NCBI GenBank assembly: GCA_020832925.1
Contig: JAJHRF010000018.1
Span: 1-33,679 of the forward strand
Length of the DNA: 33,679 nt
Direction: 5' to 3'
Source of the DNA: Desulfurococcaceae archaeon
GTDB lineage: Archaea > Thermoproteota > Thermoprotei_A > Sulfolobales > Ignisphaeraceae
Of the stretch, positions 24,211 through 32,904 are shown in pieces; the stretch's first letter is position 1; each line of letters begins with the position of its first letter. The notes beneath the pieces were generated by a model that did not search any database, was not told the DNA's origin, and saw only the letters and a program-made list of their open reading frames with translations. The position numbers and the translations under genes are program-made.

Positions 24211-25863
24211 TTATAATGAAGTGGTAGGGTTTACAATTCTGTACTTTATGTATAATATAGTCCCCATCACCATCCTATCGCTAATAACATCTACTATACG
24301 AACTCTAGCCACACATCCTATGAATCTCTTCGAAGCTCTTATCAGCACTACAGGTCCATGGTGTAGAGGGTAGGATACTAAGTAACGTCTATTCCTAGGG
24401 TATTCCGAAGCTATAATCACATCCATAATTCTATTCAGCAGTTTTTGCTTCATTTGTTCATTGAACTCTTTTACTCTATTTTTTAAAAGTTCAACGAACT
24501 TCAAGTACTCTTCATCATGACGCCTCTTCGCTTTGCTGAACGCAGTTCTCGGTAATGGTCTAAATTTGTAGAGAATAATTCTTTCAACACCTAGTTGTTG
24601 CAGCATCGGTATAGTATTGAGCGTAGTAATGATATCGTCGGTTTTTTCTAGAGGTAGACCATGCATTAAGTATACATATGGCTTGATTCCATGTTTAGAA
24701 AGCAGCTTTATAGCTTCTAAAACATCTCTACACGTATTAGGTCTTCCAATAGCTTCTAAAAGCTTATCGCTACAGCTCTCAAGACCTATATAGATAGCTG
24801 TTCCTTTAAGATACCTACCCAAAACTTCTGCAACATAATCGTCTACCAAACAGGCTTTAACATTCTCTACAAGTATTGATGCCTTTCCATCCACTACATT
24901 CTCAAGGCTAGTTAAATCTTTAAGAAGCTTCTCTATAGCATCAATGTTTGGTGGTGGATTACAAGGGTCTGTTAAAGGTTCTTCTGTTTTTAAGTCTCGA
25001 CCGTAATCTAAGAAATCTGGAGCGCTTAACACTATTCTTGTAACACCTATATCGAGTAACCTCCTAACCTCCTCTACAATAGAGTGCCTATCTCTAGATT
25101 TCGGGTATCCATGTATTAACGGTACGCTGCAGTAACCACATCCTGGAGGAATACCTACTGGACAGCGTAATCTATCAGCAAGTCTTTGAGATAAACATAG
25201 TCCACAGCTATTACATGATCTACCATTAGCTGTTGTTAGAGGTCTCTTGAAATTACTACAACCTCTAACTATTTCTACATAAACTCTGCAAGCCCAGTAG
25301 AAAGGATACATTTTAACACCATTTATATCAGGTATCACCTTGAATAATAATTCCCTGGGAGCCCAAGGAGCTACCCCTCCATCTAAAAGCATATCTTTCT
25401 TCTTCACTGCTACGCCTCTAGGAACCTGCCCCTGAGGTTGAAGTTCTTCAAAAATTTCCTTGAAAGATCTATACCTACGTATAGCGAAAAACTCGTTGAA
25501 TACCTGCTCAACTTCTCCTAGAAAAGCTATATCGAAGTCTAGCAACTTCAATGCTTTTACACTTAGCGTACCCGGACCCCCTAACACAACTAGACCTTCC
25601 TTACCTCTATCCTTCCTCCATAAGTTAATGAGTTTTTCAACAGCTTTTACATCGCTAATCATGAATGAAACTGCCAGTACATCGAATCTATTTAAAATAT
25701 CTCGATCACCGATAACTCTTTCGTACGGGTATAGTTCGGCATCGAAACCATAGTAATTAAGTAGAGCTGTTACTATTCTTGGACCAGAGCCTATAACATC
25801 TAACGTTGTAAGTCTTCTACCTTTAAGCCTTGCGTTAGCATCTACAACAAGTACTCTTTCCAA
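24211..25863 (-). CDS. radical SAM protein with B12-binding-like N-terminus and split cysteine motif (COG1031)
   Basis: A 550-residue protein of the archaeal COG1031 type. Residues 1-125 resemble the B12-binding-like fold found before many radical SAM domains (VVLGGPGTLS, FLGEVEQ). The cysteine motif is unusual: Cys202 (RGCSNFKRP), then an insertion with Cys217, 220, 223 and 234, then Cys242 and Cys245 (GCGYCSVP). This suggests one SAM cluster plus an auxiliary cluster. A radical SAM barrel follows (IYIGLESCSDKLLEAIG). The last 60 residues look TRAM-like, which hints at an RNA substrate as in MiaB-type enzymes. The substrate is unknown. It lies 23 bases downstream of the SPOUT-like gene. Confidence 0.8.
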   Translation of the reverse strand: MERVLVVDANARLKGRRLTTLDVIGSGPRIVTALLNYYGFDAELYPYERVIGDRDILNRFDVLAVSFMISDVKAVEKLINLWRKDRGKEGLVVLGGPGTLSVKALKLLDFDIAFLGEVEQVFNEFFAIRRYRSFKEIFEELQPQGQVPRGVAVKKKDMLLDGGVAPWAPRELLFKVIPDINGVKMYPFYWACRVYVEIVRGCSNFKRPLTTANGRSCNSCGLCLSQRLADRLRCPVGIPPGCGYCSVPLIHGYPKSRDRHSIVEEVRRLLDIGVTRIVLSAPDFLDYGRDLKTEEPLTDPCNPPPNIDAIEKLLKDLTSLENVVDGKASILVENVKACLVDDYVAEVLGRYLKGTAIYIGLESCSDKLLEAIGRPNTCRDVLEAIKLLSKHGIKPYVYLMHGLPLEKTDDIITTLNTIPMLQQLGVERIILYKFRPLPRTAFSKAKRRHDEEYLKFVELLKNRVKEFNEQMKQKLLNRIMDVIIASEYPRNRRYLVSYPLHHGPVVLIRASKRFIGCVARVRIVDVISDRMVMGTILYIKYRIVNPTTSL

Positions 25864-25886
25864 TGATCTCTACCAGCTCTAGAAAA

Positions 25887-26363
25887 TCAGCATTTGTTGT
25901 TAACAACCATGTTTTTAAGCTTCATCAAGGCTATAGCTGCATCTGCTACAGGGTTAGGGAAACGATGATCATCTATTTCCTTAAGCTTTACCGGTGTCCC
26001 CATTAAGAGATCCTCTTTTGTAAAAGATGTTTCCCCTGCTTGTACAATTATAGCTATGCTACTACTCTTATCCACACCTACATCGCATAGATCTGGAACA
26101 TCGTTGTGATGTATAATAAAGAATAGCTGTTCTATATTCATAACATCTTTTAGATCTTGAAGACGTGGAAAAACAGCGAACCTCTTATCAAGCTTGTAAG
26201 CTAATCTAAAGACTTCTGGTACACCTACTTGAGCTGCCATTCCAACAGGTTTTATAGCTATGAATACCGATACTATATTTATTGAGTAAGCTAGCTTCGC
26301 CAAGTCTTGGAGTCTCTGGGGACTTGACGGTGCATATGCAACTAGGTACACAGCTTTAACCAT
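25887..26363 (-). CDS. SPOUT-superfamily-like protein (COG4080 type)
   Basis: A 158-residue protein. The opening YLVAYAPSSPQRLQDLAKLA and the following VSVFIAIKPVGMAAQVGVPE resemble the archaeal COG4080 group, annotated as relatives of the SpoU/TrmH RNA methyltransferases. The usual SPOUT knot motifs are weak here, so activity is uncertain. It sits 14 bases after the cytosine methyltransferase gene and 23 bases before the radical SAM gene, in the same operon as aTrm56 and TFE. That context favours an RNA-related role. Confidence 0.65.
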   Translation of the reverse strand: MVKAVYLVAYAPSSPQRLQDLAKLAYSINIVSVFIAIKPVGMAAQVGVPEVFRLAYKLDKRFAVFPRLQDLKDVMNIEQLFFIIHHNDVPDLCDVGVDKSSSIAIIVQAGETSFTKEDLLMGTPVKLKEIDDHRFPNPVADAAIALMKLKNMVVNNKC

Positions 26364-26377
26364 GTTAGCTACCTATT

Positions 26378-27325
26378 CTACTTCAGGTATGTGTTCAGTA
26401 GGTATAAAGCTATAGCGTACGAAAGTGGTGGTGGAACCGCTTCTCCTACCTGATTATACTGTTGATCTTTATCACCATAAAATATGTGGTGATCGGGGAA
26501 CCCCATCAATCTCGCCTGCTCTCTAACAGTTAACAACCTATTCTCATATGGATGTAGGAACCTCGAAGACCCGAGAACTGTAGGCGCTAACTTATTTGGA
26601 TCAAGTCTTATGTAGTTCGGAATTTTTTTATTTGCTCCTTGGTAATAGTACAGAGCCTTACCCCATCCTATCCTGATTATCCTCTTCATCTTCTTATCCG
26701 ATAACTTTACACATTCATTATTAGGTAGATCGCTTTCACATGAAATGTCGCCGATAGCCTCATCAACAGTTATGACCCTGCCTAAAGGAGAAGGGTTTAG
26801 GGGTATATTAGATATGAACAGCCTTACCCGATGACTAGGCGTCCCATAGTCTTCAGCCCTCAGTATATTGAAGTATATCCTCTCATAGCCATAGTATTTG
26901 AATTCCTTTACAAGAGCTTCTCTCAGTACACGGATGTTTAGAGCGGGTACGTTCTCCATCACGAAGATCTTCGGTTGTAACTCCCCCACAAGCCTTATAT
27001 ACTCAAGTACCAGAGTTCCTGTAGGGTCTTTATATAATCTGTCAAGAGGGTCTTTCTCTCTGTTAGGATTTGCACCGGTAAAAGGTTCGCATGGCGGGCT
27101 TCCTATCACGATATCAGGGTTCCTACCCACGATATATTTGATGTCGTAGCCATTCACATCTCTTACATCTTCAACTAGCATCACTGTTTCTGGAAAGTTC
27201 GCACTAAAAGTTTTAGCACACATAGGGTCTACATCTATAGCTAAAGCTATCCTGAACCCCGCTTTTCTAAATCCTTGTGAGAAACCTCCACCTCCAGAGA
27301 ATAAGTCAATAACTATGTACGGCAT
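26378..27325 (-). CDS. C5-cytosine DNA methyltransferase, orphan
   Basis: A 315-residue enzyme with the ordered motifs of m5C methyltransferases: motif I DLFSGGGGFSQGF (7-19), motif IV GSPPCEPFT with nucleophile Cys79, motif VI MENVP (123-127), motif VIII RVRLF (166-170), motif IX REQARLMGFPD and motif X QVGEAVPPPLS. The variable target-recognition stretch between VIII and IX is about 100 residues, short for the family. No restriction endonuclease, specificity subunit or repair nuclease is nearby. The gene is packed between TFE (2-base gap) and the SPOUT-like gene (14-base gap). A regulatory or protective role in DNA is likely; an RNA substrate cannot be excluded. Confidence 0.92.
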   Translation of the reverse strand: MPYIVIDLFSGGGGFSQGFRKAGFRIALAIDVDPMCAKTFSANFPETVMLVEDVRDVNGYDIKYIVGRNPDIVIGSPPCEPFTGANPNREKDPLDRLYKDPTGTLVLEYIRLVGELQPKIFVMENVPALNIRVLREALVKEFKYYGYERIYFNILRAEDYGTPSHRVRLFISNIPLNPSPLGRVITVDEAIGDISCESDLPNNECVKLSDKKMKRIIRIGWGKALYYYQGANKKIPNYIRLDPNKLAPTVLGSSRFLHPYENRLLTVREQARLMGFPDHHIFYGDKDQQYNQVGEAVPPPLSYAIALYLLNTYLK

Positions 27326-27327
27326 AG

Positions 27328-27822
27328 CTAAGTGCTCTTATTCAACTTGTTTACAAGATTTTTAACAAATTCCACAACTTTCCTATTATCTATCTCTACG
27401 AGATCCGCTCCACATTTTATACATCTAAAACTATTCTCAAAAGCATCGTCAAATGTATACAAGCTGTAATCGTAGGGACAAATATATGTGGGTAAGGACT
27501 CGCTACGAGAAAGCCATTCGCTTAATATCCTTAGAACCTCTCTCTTCCTCTTACCTATAGCCTGCATAATCATATCTTTATCTGTGAACCATATGTAGCT
27601 ATACCACCTAGAGTTTTCTCCAGATGAACGTTTGTAGGCTACGAAACCGTTGGATGCTAAATCGTAAAGAATTCTTCGAACATCGTTTACTCGGAGGTTT
27701 AGAGTGTTACTAATCTCTTCATCGCTCATACCTTTCCCATTCTTGATGAGGAGCTCAACTATTTTTCTAGCGTTTTCTCCTGAGAGAACTTCTATAACCT
27801 TAAGCACTAGATCCTCGGTCAA
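27328..27822 (-). CDS. tfe: transcription factor E alpha subunit (TFE)
   Basis: The archaeal homologue of TFIIE-alpha, which stabilises the open promoter complex. The N-terminal winged helix is at about 5-80 ([20 protein letters not shown] then [13 protein letters not shown]). A linker helix is followed by a zinc ribbon at 115-140. The ribbon has Cys115, Cys134 and Cys137, but position 118, where a second cysteine is expected, is Asp ([13 protein letters not shown]). Length 164 is normal. The start is TTG inside the end of the aTrm56 gene (23-base overlap), with GGTGA upstream. Confidence 0.92.
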   Translation of the reverse strand: MTEDLVLKVIEVLSGENARKIVELLIKNGKGMSDEEISNTLNLRVNDVRRILYDLASNGFVAYKRSSGENSRWYSYIWFTDKDMIMQAIGKRKREVLRILSEWLSRSESLPTYICPYDYSLYTFDDAFENSFRCIKCGADLVEIDNRKVVEFVKNLVNKLNKST

Positions 27823-28384
27823 CCATCTTCACCACTTTTCCTCTAACACTCGGTACTATATAGTACTTAGCGTCCTTAAAACACATCTTCAGCTCAACAC
27901 CGTTCCAAAGTCTATCCAGGAATAGAGCTAAAGCGGATACCTCGGAATGCGGTTGGTTCCCTATGGATATATTGTAGTCTGCTAGTTCATAGTATATTCT
28001 TTCAACTTTTTCAGCTCCTACAATAACCAATATTTTCCTACATCTCTCCCTGATGCTGTTTATCACATCGTCTACAGGAAGACCATACATAGTTAGATGA
28101 ACAACACAACCACCATCTTTCTTGAATTCTTTAACAATCTTCATAGGATCAACACCCATTACTAAAGTAAAGTATTTCCCTCCCCATCTCTGAACAACTT
28201 TTTCAATAGATTTCTTGATAGATTCATCTACTACATTAGCTATATAGATCCCTCTAGCTCCAAAAGCTCTCGCAACCAGCACCACATGAGTTGTTATCCT
28301 CTTATCTCTACCAGGTCTATGACCAAGCCTTAACACGTAAACATCTAGACCAAGTTCTTCTGGATAAGCTCTACAGTACGACAT
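27800..28384 (-). CDS. tRNA cytidine(56) 2'-O-methyltransferase aTrm56
   Basis: A 194-residue SPOUT enzyme specific to archaea that methylates C56 of the T loop. The N-terminal [20 protein letters not shown] and [11 protein letters not shown], the [13 protein letters not shown] motif, and the C-terminal [20 protein letters not shown] and [19 protein letters not shown] knot region are diagnostic of the COG1303 family. The ATG at 28384 gives a 40-base overlap with the hflX end; family members begin closer to the VYVLRLG segment, and no standard start codon lies between. The 3' end overlaps tfe by 23 bases. Confidence 0.92.
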   Translation of the reverse strand: MSYCRAYPEELGLDVYVLRLGHRPGRDKRITTHVVLVARAFGARGIYIANVVDESIKKSIEKVVQRWGGKYFTLVMGVDPMKIVKEFKKDGGCVVHLTMYGLPVDDVINSIRERCRKILVIVGAEKVERIYYELADYNISIGNQPHSEVSALALFLDRLWNGVELKMCFKDAKYYIVPSVRGKVVKMVDRGSSA

Positions 28385-29442
28385 ATAGACTCCTTGAGTT
28401 TATCTAAGTTCAACTTCTTTAAGGCTGAGATAGGCACTATATCTATTAGGAACGCTTGATATTCACTAGCTATAGATTTGACTAGCTTTATCTTCTCATC
28501 TAGTCCACTACCTATAAGATCTATCTTATTGATAGCTATTAATGTAGGCTTCAATATAGAGCCTACATCTCTTAGTATACTAAACGTTGTTCGAAGTTCT
28601 TGCTCTAACTGATCCCCACGTTTACTCCCATCAATAAGGAGAATAATCGCGTCTGAGGTGCTTATCTCCTCTAAAACAGCTTTGAACGCCTCTATAATGT
28701 TAAGCGGTATCCCTTTTATAAACCCAATGGTATCTACTACAATCACGTTATAGTTACAAACTTTTATTAAGTAAGATTTTGGTGAAAGCGTTGTAAACAT
28801 CTCAGTACCTGTAGGTTTTGAAAGATTTGTGAGAGCGTTAAATAAAGTTGTTTTACCTACGTTTGTATAGCCAACTATCGCTATGTGCACGAATCCCTGT
28901 CTTCTCCTAGCATCTCTTTCTCTCGACCTTCTCTCTCTAAGCTTCTCCAGTTCTTCATATAGCTTAGATATACGCTTCGTCATATGTTTATAGTAAACAT
29001 CTATAGCGTACATACCAGGACCTAGAAACCCTGGAAGCTCACCTAACTTTACCCTCCTAATCCAGTCTCTAATCAAAGGTAGTTGATGTCTAAGCCTAGC
29101 AATCTCTATTTGCAATAAAGCTTCTCTAGACCCTGCATGTTGTTGAAATACATTTAGAATCATCATGACTTTGTCCACTATATCGATGTTCAACTCCTTC
29201 ATTAAGCATGTAACGTGTCTAGGCTTTAACTCGTCGTATATACATACCTTTTTAACTCCGTTACCTTTAATCATGTTTCTGACCCTCTCTACAACACTTG
29301 GTGTTAAATAGCATTTCGAGCTCACTTTCTTAACATATACAACCTCCTTTATATCATACCCTGCCTCTCTAGCTATAGCAAGTACTTCATCAGCGTTCTG
29401 TTCGTCTTCCTTCTTTAGAACTAATATGGCAGGTTCAAGCAT
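28345..29442 (-). CDS. hflX: GTPase HflX
   Basis: A ribosome-associated GTPase of the Obg-HflX class, thought to act in ribosome splitting or quality control. The N-terminal domain contains the HflX-typical coiled stretch ([10 protein letters not shown]) and G(P/S)G-like GPGM turn. In the frame opening at 29463 (372 residues), the G domain has GYTNVGKT at 198-205, DTIGF at 244-248 and NKID at 312-315. The frame can open upstream at GTG 29463. I prefer the ATG at 29442, which begins MLEPAILVL just after the MBF1 stop, with GAGGGT directly upstream. It overlaps the aTrm56 start by 40 bases. Confidence 0.93.
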   Translation of the reverse strand: MLEPAILVLKKEDEQNADEVLAIAREAGYDIKEVVYVKKVSSKCYLTPSVVERVRNMIKGNGVKKVCIYDELKPRHVTCLMKELNIDIVDKVMMILNVFQQHAGSREALLQIEIARLRHQLPLIRDWIRRVKLGELPGFLGPGMYAIDVYYKHMTKRISKLYEELEKLRERRSRERDARRRQGFVHIAIVGYTNVGKTTLFNALTNLSKPTGTEMFTTLSPKSYLIKVCNYNVIVVDTIGFIKGIPLNIIEAFKAVLEEISTSDAIILLIDGSKRGDQLEQELRTTFSILRDVGSILKPTLIAINKIDLIGSGLDEKIKLVKSIASEYQAFLIDIVPISALKKLNLDKLKESICRTVELIQKNLV

Positions 29443-29446
29443 ACCC

Positions 29447-30055
29447 TCACTCTTCCTCTGCACCTCTTATGGAGACTATTTCACCGAAAGTAACATATTT
29501 CTCTACTTTACCTCTGCTAGAAACCATTTCGTCTACTGCTGGTACAAGTATCTTTATATTGAGTATCTCCTCTATCTTCTTAGCTAAATCTATGGGAGGT
29601 CTCAGTTTCCCGCTTTCAAGCCTCTTAACAATATTTTCGCTAACCTTTAACTTCAACGCTAACGTTTTCTGATCCCAGCCTAAAGCTTCTCTAGCTCTCC
29701 TAATCCTCTCAGCAAAATCATCAACTAGCTCAAGTTTCTCGCTCACCAACATCTTAGAGGATTTAGTGGACTGTAAAGATAGAGATGTGGATCTGCTCTG
29801 GCTAGAGCTAAATCTAACAGCAGGAGATCGGTGTTGCATTTTAATTGTTTGCACTGGTAAGGATAGTTGTTTTTGTTGACCATGTTGTAGAACTTCTTGC
29901 TTAATCGATTTAGGTGAGAGCTTTGCGCTACACGTAGGGCACAAGATAAGCTCTGCACCATCTACAAATACCTTCCTACTTCGGCTAATCTCTATAGGTG
30001 AACCACACATTTCACAGTATACTAACCTATCTTCTTGTTTCAGCTGAACCACCAA
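29447..30055 (-). CDS. multiprotein bridging factor 1 (MBF1) family regulator
   Basis: A 202-residue archaeal MBF1. An N-terminal zinc ribbon has Cys14 and Cys17 (CEMC) and Cys39 and Cys42 (CPTC). A Gln/Ser-rich linker covers about residues 50-105, and a Cro/C1-type helix-turn-helix follows ([19 protein letters not shown] then [10 protein letters not shown]). In eukaryotes MBF1 bridges activators and TBP; archaeal MBF1 also binds ribosomes. The start is TTG at 30055 (or GTG at 30052). It is divergent from the PAN gene across a 65-base spacer and heads the minus-strand cluster with hflX, aTrm56 and tfe. Confidence 0.92.
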   Translation of the reverse strand: MVVQLKQEDRLVYCEMCGSPIEISRSRKVFVDGAELILCPTCSAKLSPKSIKQEVLQHGQQKQLSLPVQTIKMQHRSPAVRFSSSQSRSTSLSLQSTKSSKMLVSEKLELVDDFAERIRRAREALGWDQKTLALKLKVSENIVKRLESGKLRPPIDLAKKIEEILNIKILVPAVDEMVSSRGKVEKYVTFGEIVSIRGAEEE

Positions 30056-30072
30056 TAAATATTAAGCGGTTA

Positions 30073-30091
30073 GCTGTTTTTATCTTTATAC
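30073..30091. promoter_or_regulatory. divergent promoter region between MBF1 and PAN
   Basis: The A+T-rich stretch gctgtttttatctttatac in the 65-base gap contains a TATA-like ctttata that would drive the PAN gene with a start near 30111-30115. On the minus strand, aataaat or atatttatt near 30053-30062 may serve MBF1. Positions are by form only. Confidence 0.35.
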
Positions 30092-30120
30092 CTAGGCAAG
30101 GATTGTCTGGGTGTAAGAGG

Positions 30121-31320
30121 TTGGCTATAGAGCATAGCGAGGGTAGCAATAAACATGAGAGCTATGTTGAGTATTTAGAAGCACGAATTAGAGAGCTAGA
30201 GATGGAAATCGAGCAATTACAAGAAAAACTCAGTAAATATGCTGAAGAATTAGATTACTACAAATCACAAGTAGAGAAGCTATTGGCTCCCCCACTCATA
30301 GAGGCAACTCTTCTAGATGTTTTAGATAACGATAGAGCTCTTGTTAAGAGCTCTACAGGTCCTATACTTGTTGTATACATTCTCCCAACAGTCGATAAGT
30401 CTAAGCTTAAACCAGGGGTTTCAGTAGCATTAAATCAGAGAGGTTCTACTATAGTTGAAGTTCTGCCAAGAGCTGAAGATCCTTATGTAAAAACATTCGA
30501 AATAGAGGAGAGACCTAATGTTACTTACCAAGATATAGGGGGTCTAGATAAGCAGATAGAGGAGATAAGAGAAGCTATAGAGTTGCCTCTTAAATATCCA
30601 CACAAGTTTAGGGTCATGGGTATAGAACCGCCTAAAGGTGTTCTACTCTATGGACCACCAGGTTGCGGAAAAACTTTGTTAGCTAAGGCAGTAGCTCGGG
30701 AAACTAATGCAACATTTATAAGACTGGTTGCCTCTGAGCTTGCACAGAAGTTTATAGGTGAAGGGGCTAGAATTGTAAGAGAAGTTTTCGCCTTAGCTCG
30801 TAAGAAGGCTCCTTCCATAGTTTTTATAGACGAGATAGACGCTATAGCTGCTAAAAGACTTGATGTTGGTACTTCGGGTGAGAGAGAAATTCATAGAACA
30901 TTAACACAGCTTCTAGCTGAACTAGATGGATTCGATCCTCTAGATAACGTTAAAGTTATAGCATCAACAAATAGGATCGACATTCTCGATCCTGCTATTC
31001 TTAGACCTGGTAGATTCGACAAAATTATAGAGATACCTTTACCTGATATAAGAGGTAGATACGATATTCTGAAAATCCATACACGTAAAATGCCTTTGAA
31101 TGAGGATGTAAATCTTGTAGAGATAGCCAGGATAATTGAAGGAGCTACAGGAGCTGATATTAAAGCTATATGCACCGAAGCCGCGTTGAAGGCTATGAGA
31201 GAGGGAAGAGATATAGTAACCATGGACGACTTCATCTATGCTGTAAGAAAAGTTCTGAAGGAACGGTATAGACCATTTGAGTATAAGCAGTACGTAAGTT
31301 CTAGTTCACTCCATCTATAG
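30121..31320 (+). CDS. pan: proteasome-activating nucleotidase (PAN)
   Basis: A 399-residue AAA ATPase of the Rpt/PAN family that unfolds substrates for the 20S proteasome. A coiled coil at about 12-55 ends in [12 protein letters not shown], followed by an OB domain (56-115). The AAA module follows, with Walker A GPPGCGKT at 178-185, Walker B IVFIDEID at 233-240, pore loop FIG at 211-213 and arginine fingers in RPGRFD at 295-300. No ATG precedes the coiled coil in a suitable place; I chose TTG 30121, close to the predicted transcription start. The C-terminus (SSSSLHL) lacks the HbYX motif that opens the proteasome gate. Confidence 0.92.
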   Translation: MAIEHSEGSNKHESYVEYLEARIRELEMEIEQLQEKLSKYAEELDYYKSQVEKLLAPPLIEATLLDVLDNDRALVKSSTGPILVVYILPTVDKSKLKPGVSVALNQRGSTIVEVLPRAEDPYVKTFEIEERPNVTYQDIGGLDKQIEEIREAIELPLKYPHKFRVMGIEPPKGVLLYGPPGCGKTLLAKAVARETNATFIRLVASELAQKFIGEGARIVREVFALARKKAPSIVFIDEIDAIAAKRLDVGTSGEREIHRTLTQLLAELDGFDPLDNVKVIASTNRIDILDPAILRPGRFDKIIEIPLPDIRGRYDILKIHTRKMPLNEDVNLVEIARIIEGATGADIKAICTEAALKAMREGRDIVTMDDFIYAVRKVLKERYRPFEYKQYVSSSSLHL

Positions 31321-31345
31321 CATTTCAGAACTCTATACCTTATAG

Positions 31346-31891
31346 GTGGTTCTACTGTTGGAATCGCGATTTAGGTGTAAGAAGGTTTCTGAAGAAGATT
31401 TAAAAAGACTTGAATTGATGCTTCTATATTATTTTGGTCGATATGCTGTAGACATTCTTAAATACCTTGATGTAAACAAGTTAGAGGTGTGTTTATCTAA
31501 AACTACTTCAAGACCTAGAGCATTCCTATACTGTAAAAATCTTTTCGCATCTGTAAGAGCCTCAGATTTCCATCTTATTCCACATAAACCTCTAGCTATT
31601 TTACTCCATAGAGTTTTGCCTTTCCCAAAGAGGAGAGTTGTCGTTGTAAACGAGATGACCGATGATATACTGAAAGGTCATACCGTGTTCGCTAAGCATA
31701 TAATACTTGCAGACGAAACTATTAGACCTTTTGAGGAGATTCTCGTGGTTAACGAAGATGATAAACTTATTGGCTTAGGTAGAGCTTTACTAGATTACGA
31801 AACAATGATTACCTCGACATATGGTGCAGCTGTTCAAATTAGAGAAAAGGTTGTAGATGGTGAAAATAATGAAGAACCGTTACGTACTTAG
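31346..31891 (+). CDS. PUA-domain RNA-binding protein
   Basis: A 181-residue protein with an N-terminal alpha/beta domain and a C-terminal PUA domain. The PUA part (GHTVFAKHIILADETIRPFE, then VVNEDDKLIGLGRALL) resembles the domain at the end of archaeal tRNA-guanine transglycosylase, but no catalytic transglycosylase domain is present. It fits the stand-alone archaeal COG1370-like group, whose function is unproven. The frame opens with GTG at 31346; a TTG at 31358 has a better-placed GGTGGT. It follows pan by 25 bases and overlaps the PAC2 gene by 35 bases. Confidence 0.8.
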   Translation: MVLLLESRFRCKKVSEEDLKRLELMLLYYFGRYAVDILKYLDVNKLEVCLSKTTSRPRAFLYCKNLFASVRASDFHLIPHKPLAILLHRVLPFPKRRVVVVNEMTDDILKGHTVFAKHIILADETIRPFEEILVVNEDDKLIGLGRALLDYETMITSTYGAAVQIREKVVDGENNEEPLRT

Positions 31892-32603
31892 ACTCGTAAA
31901 AGAGTTCAACGATAGGAAAAACAAGGTTTACCTTGTCACAGGGTTCCATGGTTACGGTGATGTAGGTTTCCTGACGACGAGATACCTCGTTTACAAGCTA
32001 GGTATGGAGCTCGTAGGCTACATCGAAACACCATCTGTACCCGATATCACTTCATTCGAAGATTACGGTTTTAGCTTACCACATGAAATTTTCTACAAAA
32101 ATCTTGATGACGAGAAGAGCTTAGTTGTATTGCTTAATAGATTGAACCCCGAGAGGAAGTATATATCGAGCTTTGTTAAAGAATTTCTATCGCTTATTAA
32201 AAAGCTTAACATTACAGAGATTTTACTGGTAGGAGGACTCGATTCCAGGTTTAGAGAAGGGGATGAAGAGTATAGATGGCTAAAAACTCAAGCCTGTACA
32301 CAAACTCTCAATGCTCCATACTTCACAAAAGGTTTCTACATAGTAGGGCCACTAGCATCTTTACTCATAACATTGCATCAAAACAATGTACCAGCACTAA
32401 TAATACTACCATATACTCAACCCGAAACCATAGATCATAGAGCTGCGGCTGTAGCAATAAACGTAATATCGTCTATTATCGGTATCGAAATTGATGTTAA
32501 AGAGTTACTTAACTACGCTGCTAAAGCTGAGGAACTTGAAAAAGTGGTTCAAGAATTATACGAGCAGCAGTTAAAGAGAAGAGAAAGCGTTATGCATACG
32601 TAG
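31857..32603 (+). CDS. PAC2-family protein, proteasome assembly chaperone-like
   Basis: A 248-residue protein of the PAC2 family (COG2047 type). The N-terminal VYLVTGFHGYGDVGFLTTRYLV and the later LLVGGLDSRFREGDEE are hallmarks. In eukaryotes PAC2 helps assemble the 20S proteasome alpha ring; archaeal members are only predicted to. The last 40 residues are a charged helix. The ATG at 31857, preceded by AAAGG, lies inside the end of the PUA gene, so the two are coupled. Its position two genes after pan supports a proteasome link. Confidence 0.87.
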   Translation: MVKIMKNRYVLRLVKEFNDRKNKVYLVTGFHGYGDVGFLTTRYLVYKLGMELVGYIETPSVPDITSFEDYGFSLPHEIFYKNLDDEKSLVVLLNRLNPERKYISSFVKEFLSLIKKLNITEILLVGGLDSRFREGDEEYRWLKTQACTQTLNAPYFTKGFYIVGPLASLLITLHQNNVPALIILPYTQPETIDHRAAAVAINVISSIIGIEIDVKELLNYAAKAEELEKVVQELYEQQLKRRESVMHT

Positions 32604-32904
32604 AACATGAATATCTTATAGCTAGGTTACACGTCTTAAATCTTTTGATAACCTACGTAAGTAGTACAAGATTACCCTTTTACTCTATTAACTTTAACCA
32701 AATACTCTACACAATCGTAACCTCACTATCACTACTACACCTAGTATACACTACATATCGTTTAGCAAGGTATTTAAGACTTGACATTCGTCCATGTTTA
32801 AAGCCATGCTCATAGATAAGTATATGTAGCGAAGTATTCAAGAGTTATCCCATAAATGTTTATATACTGCTAATTGATAAGCTAGCTGTAAGGTTTAGTA
32901 GTAC
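32604..32904 (+). other. 301-base spacer before the glnA-like pseudogene
   Basis: A+T-rich and without an intact gene. A TATA box gtttatatac at 32858-32867 predicts a start near 32890, just before the ATG at 32905, so the pseudogene may keep a promoter. No tRNA, C/D box set or repeat is recognisable. Confidence 0.4.

Noticed and set aside
29998-30120. Upstream extension of the PAN frame to an ATG at 29998
   Set aside because: It would run into the MBF1 coding region and across the divergent promoter, and its sequence does not resemble a PAN N-terminus.
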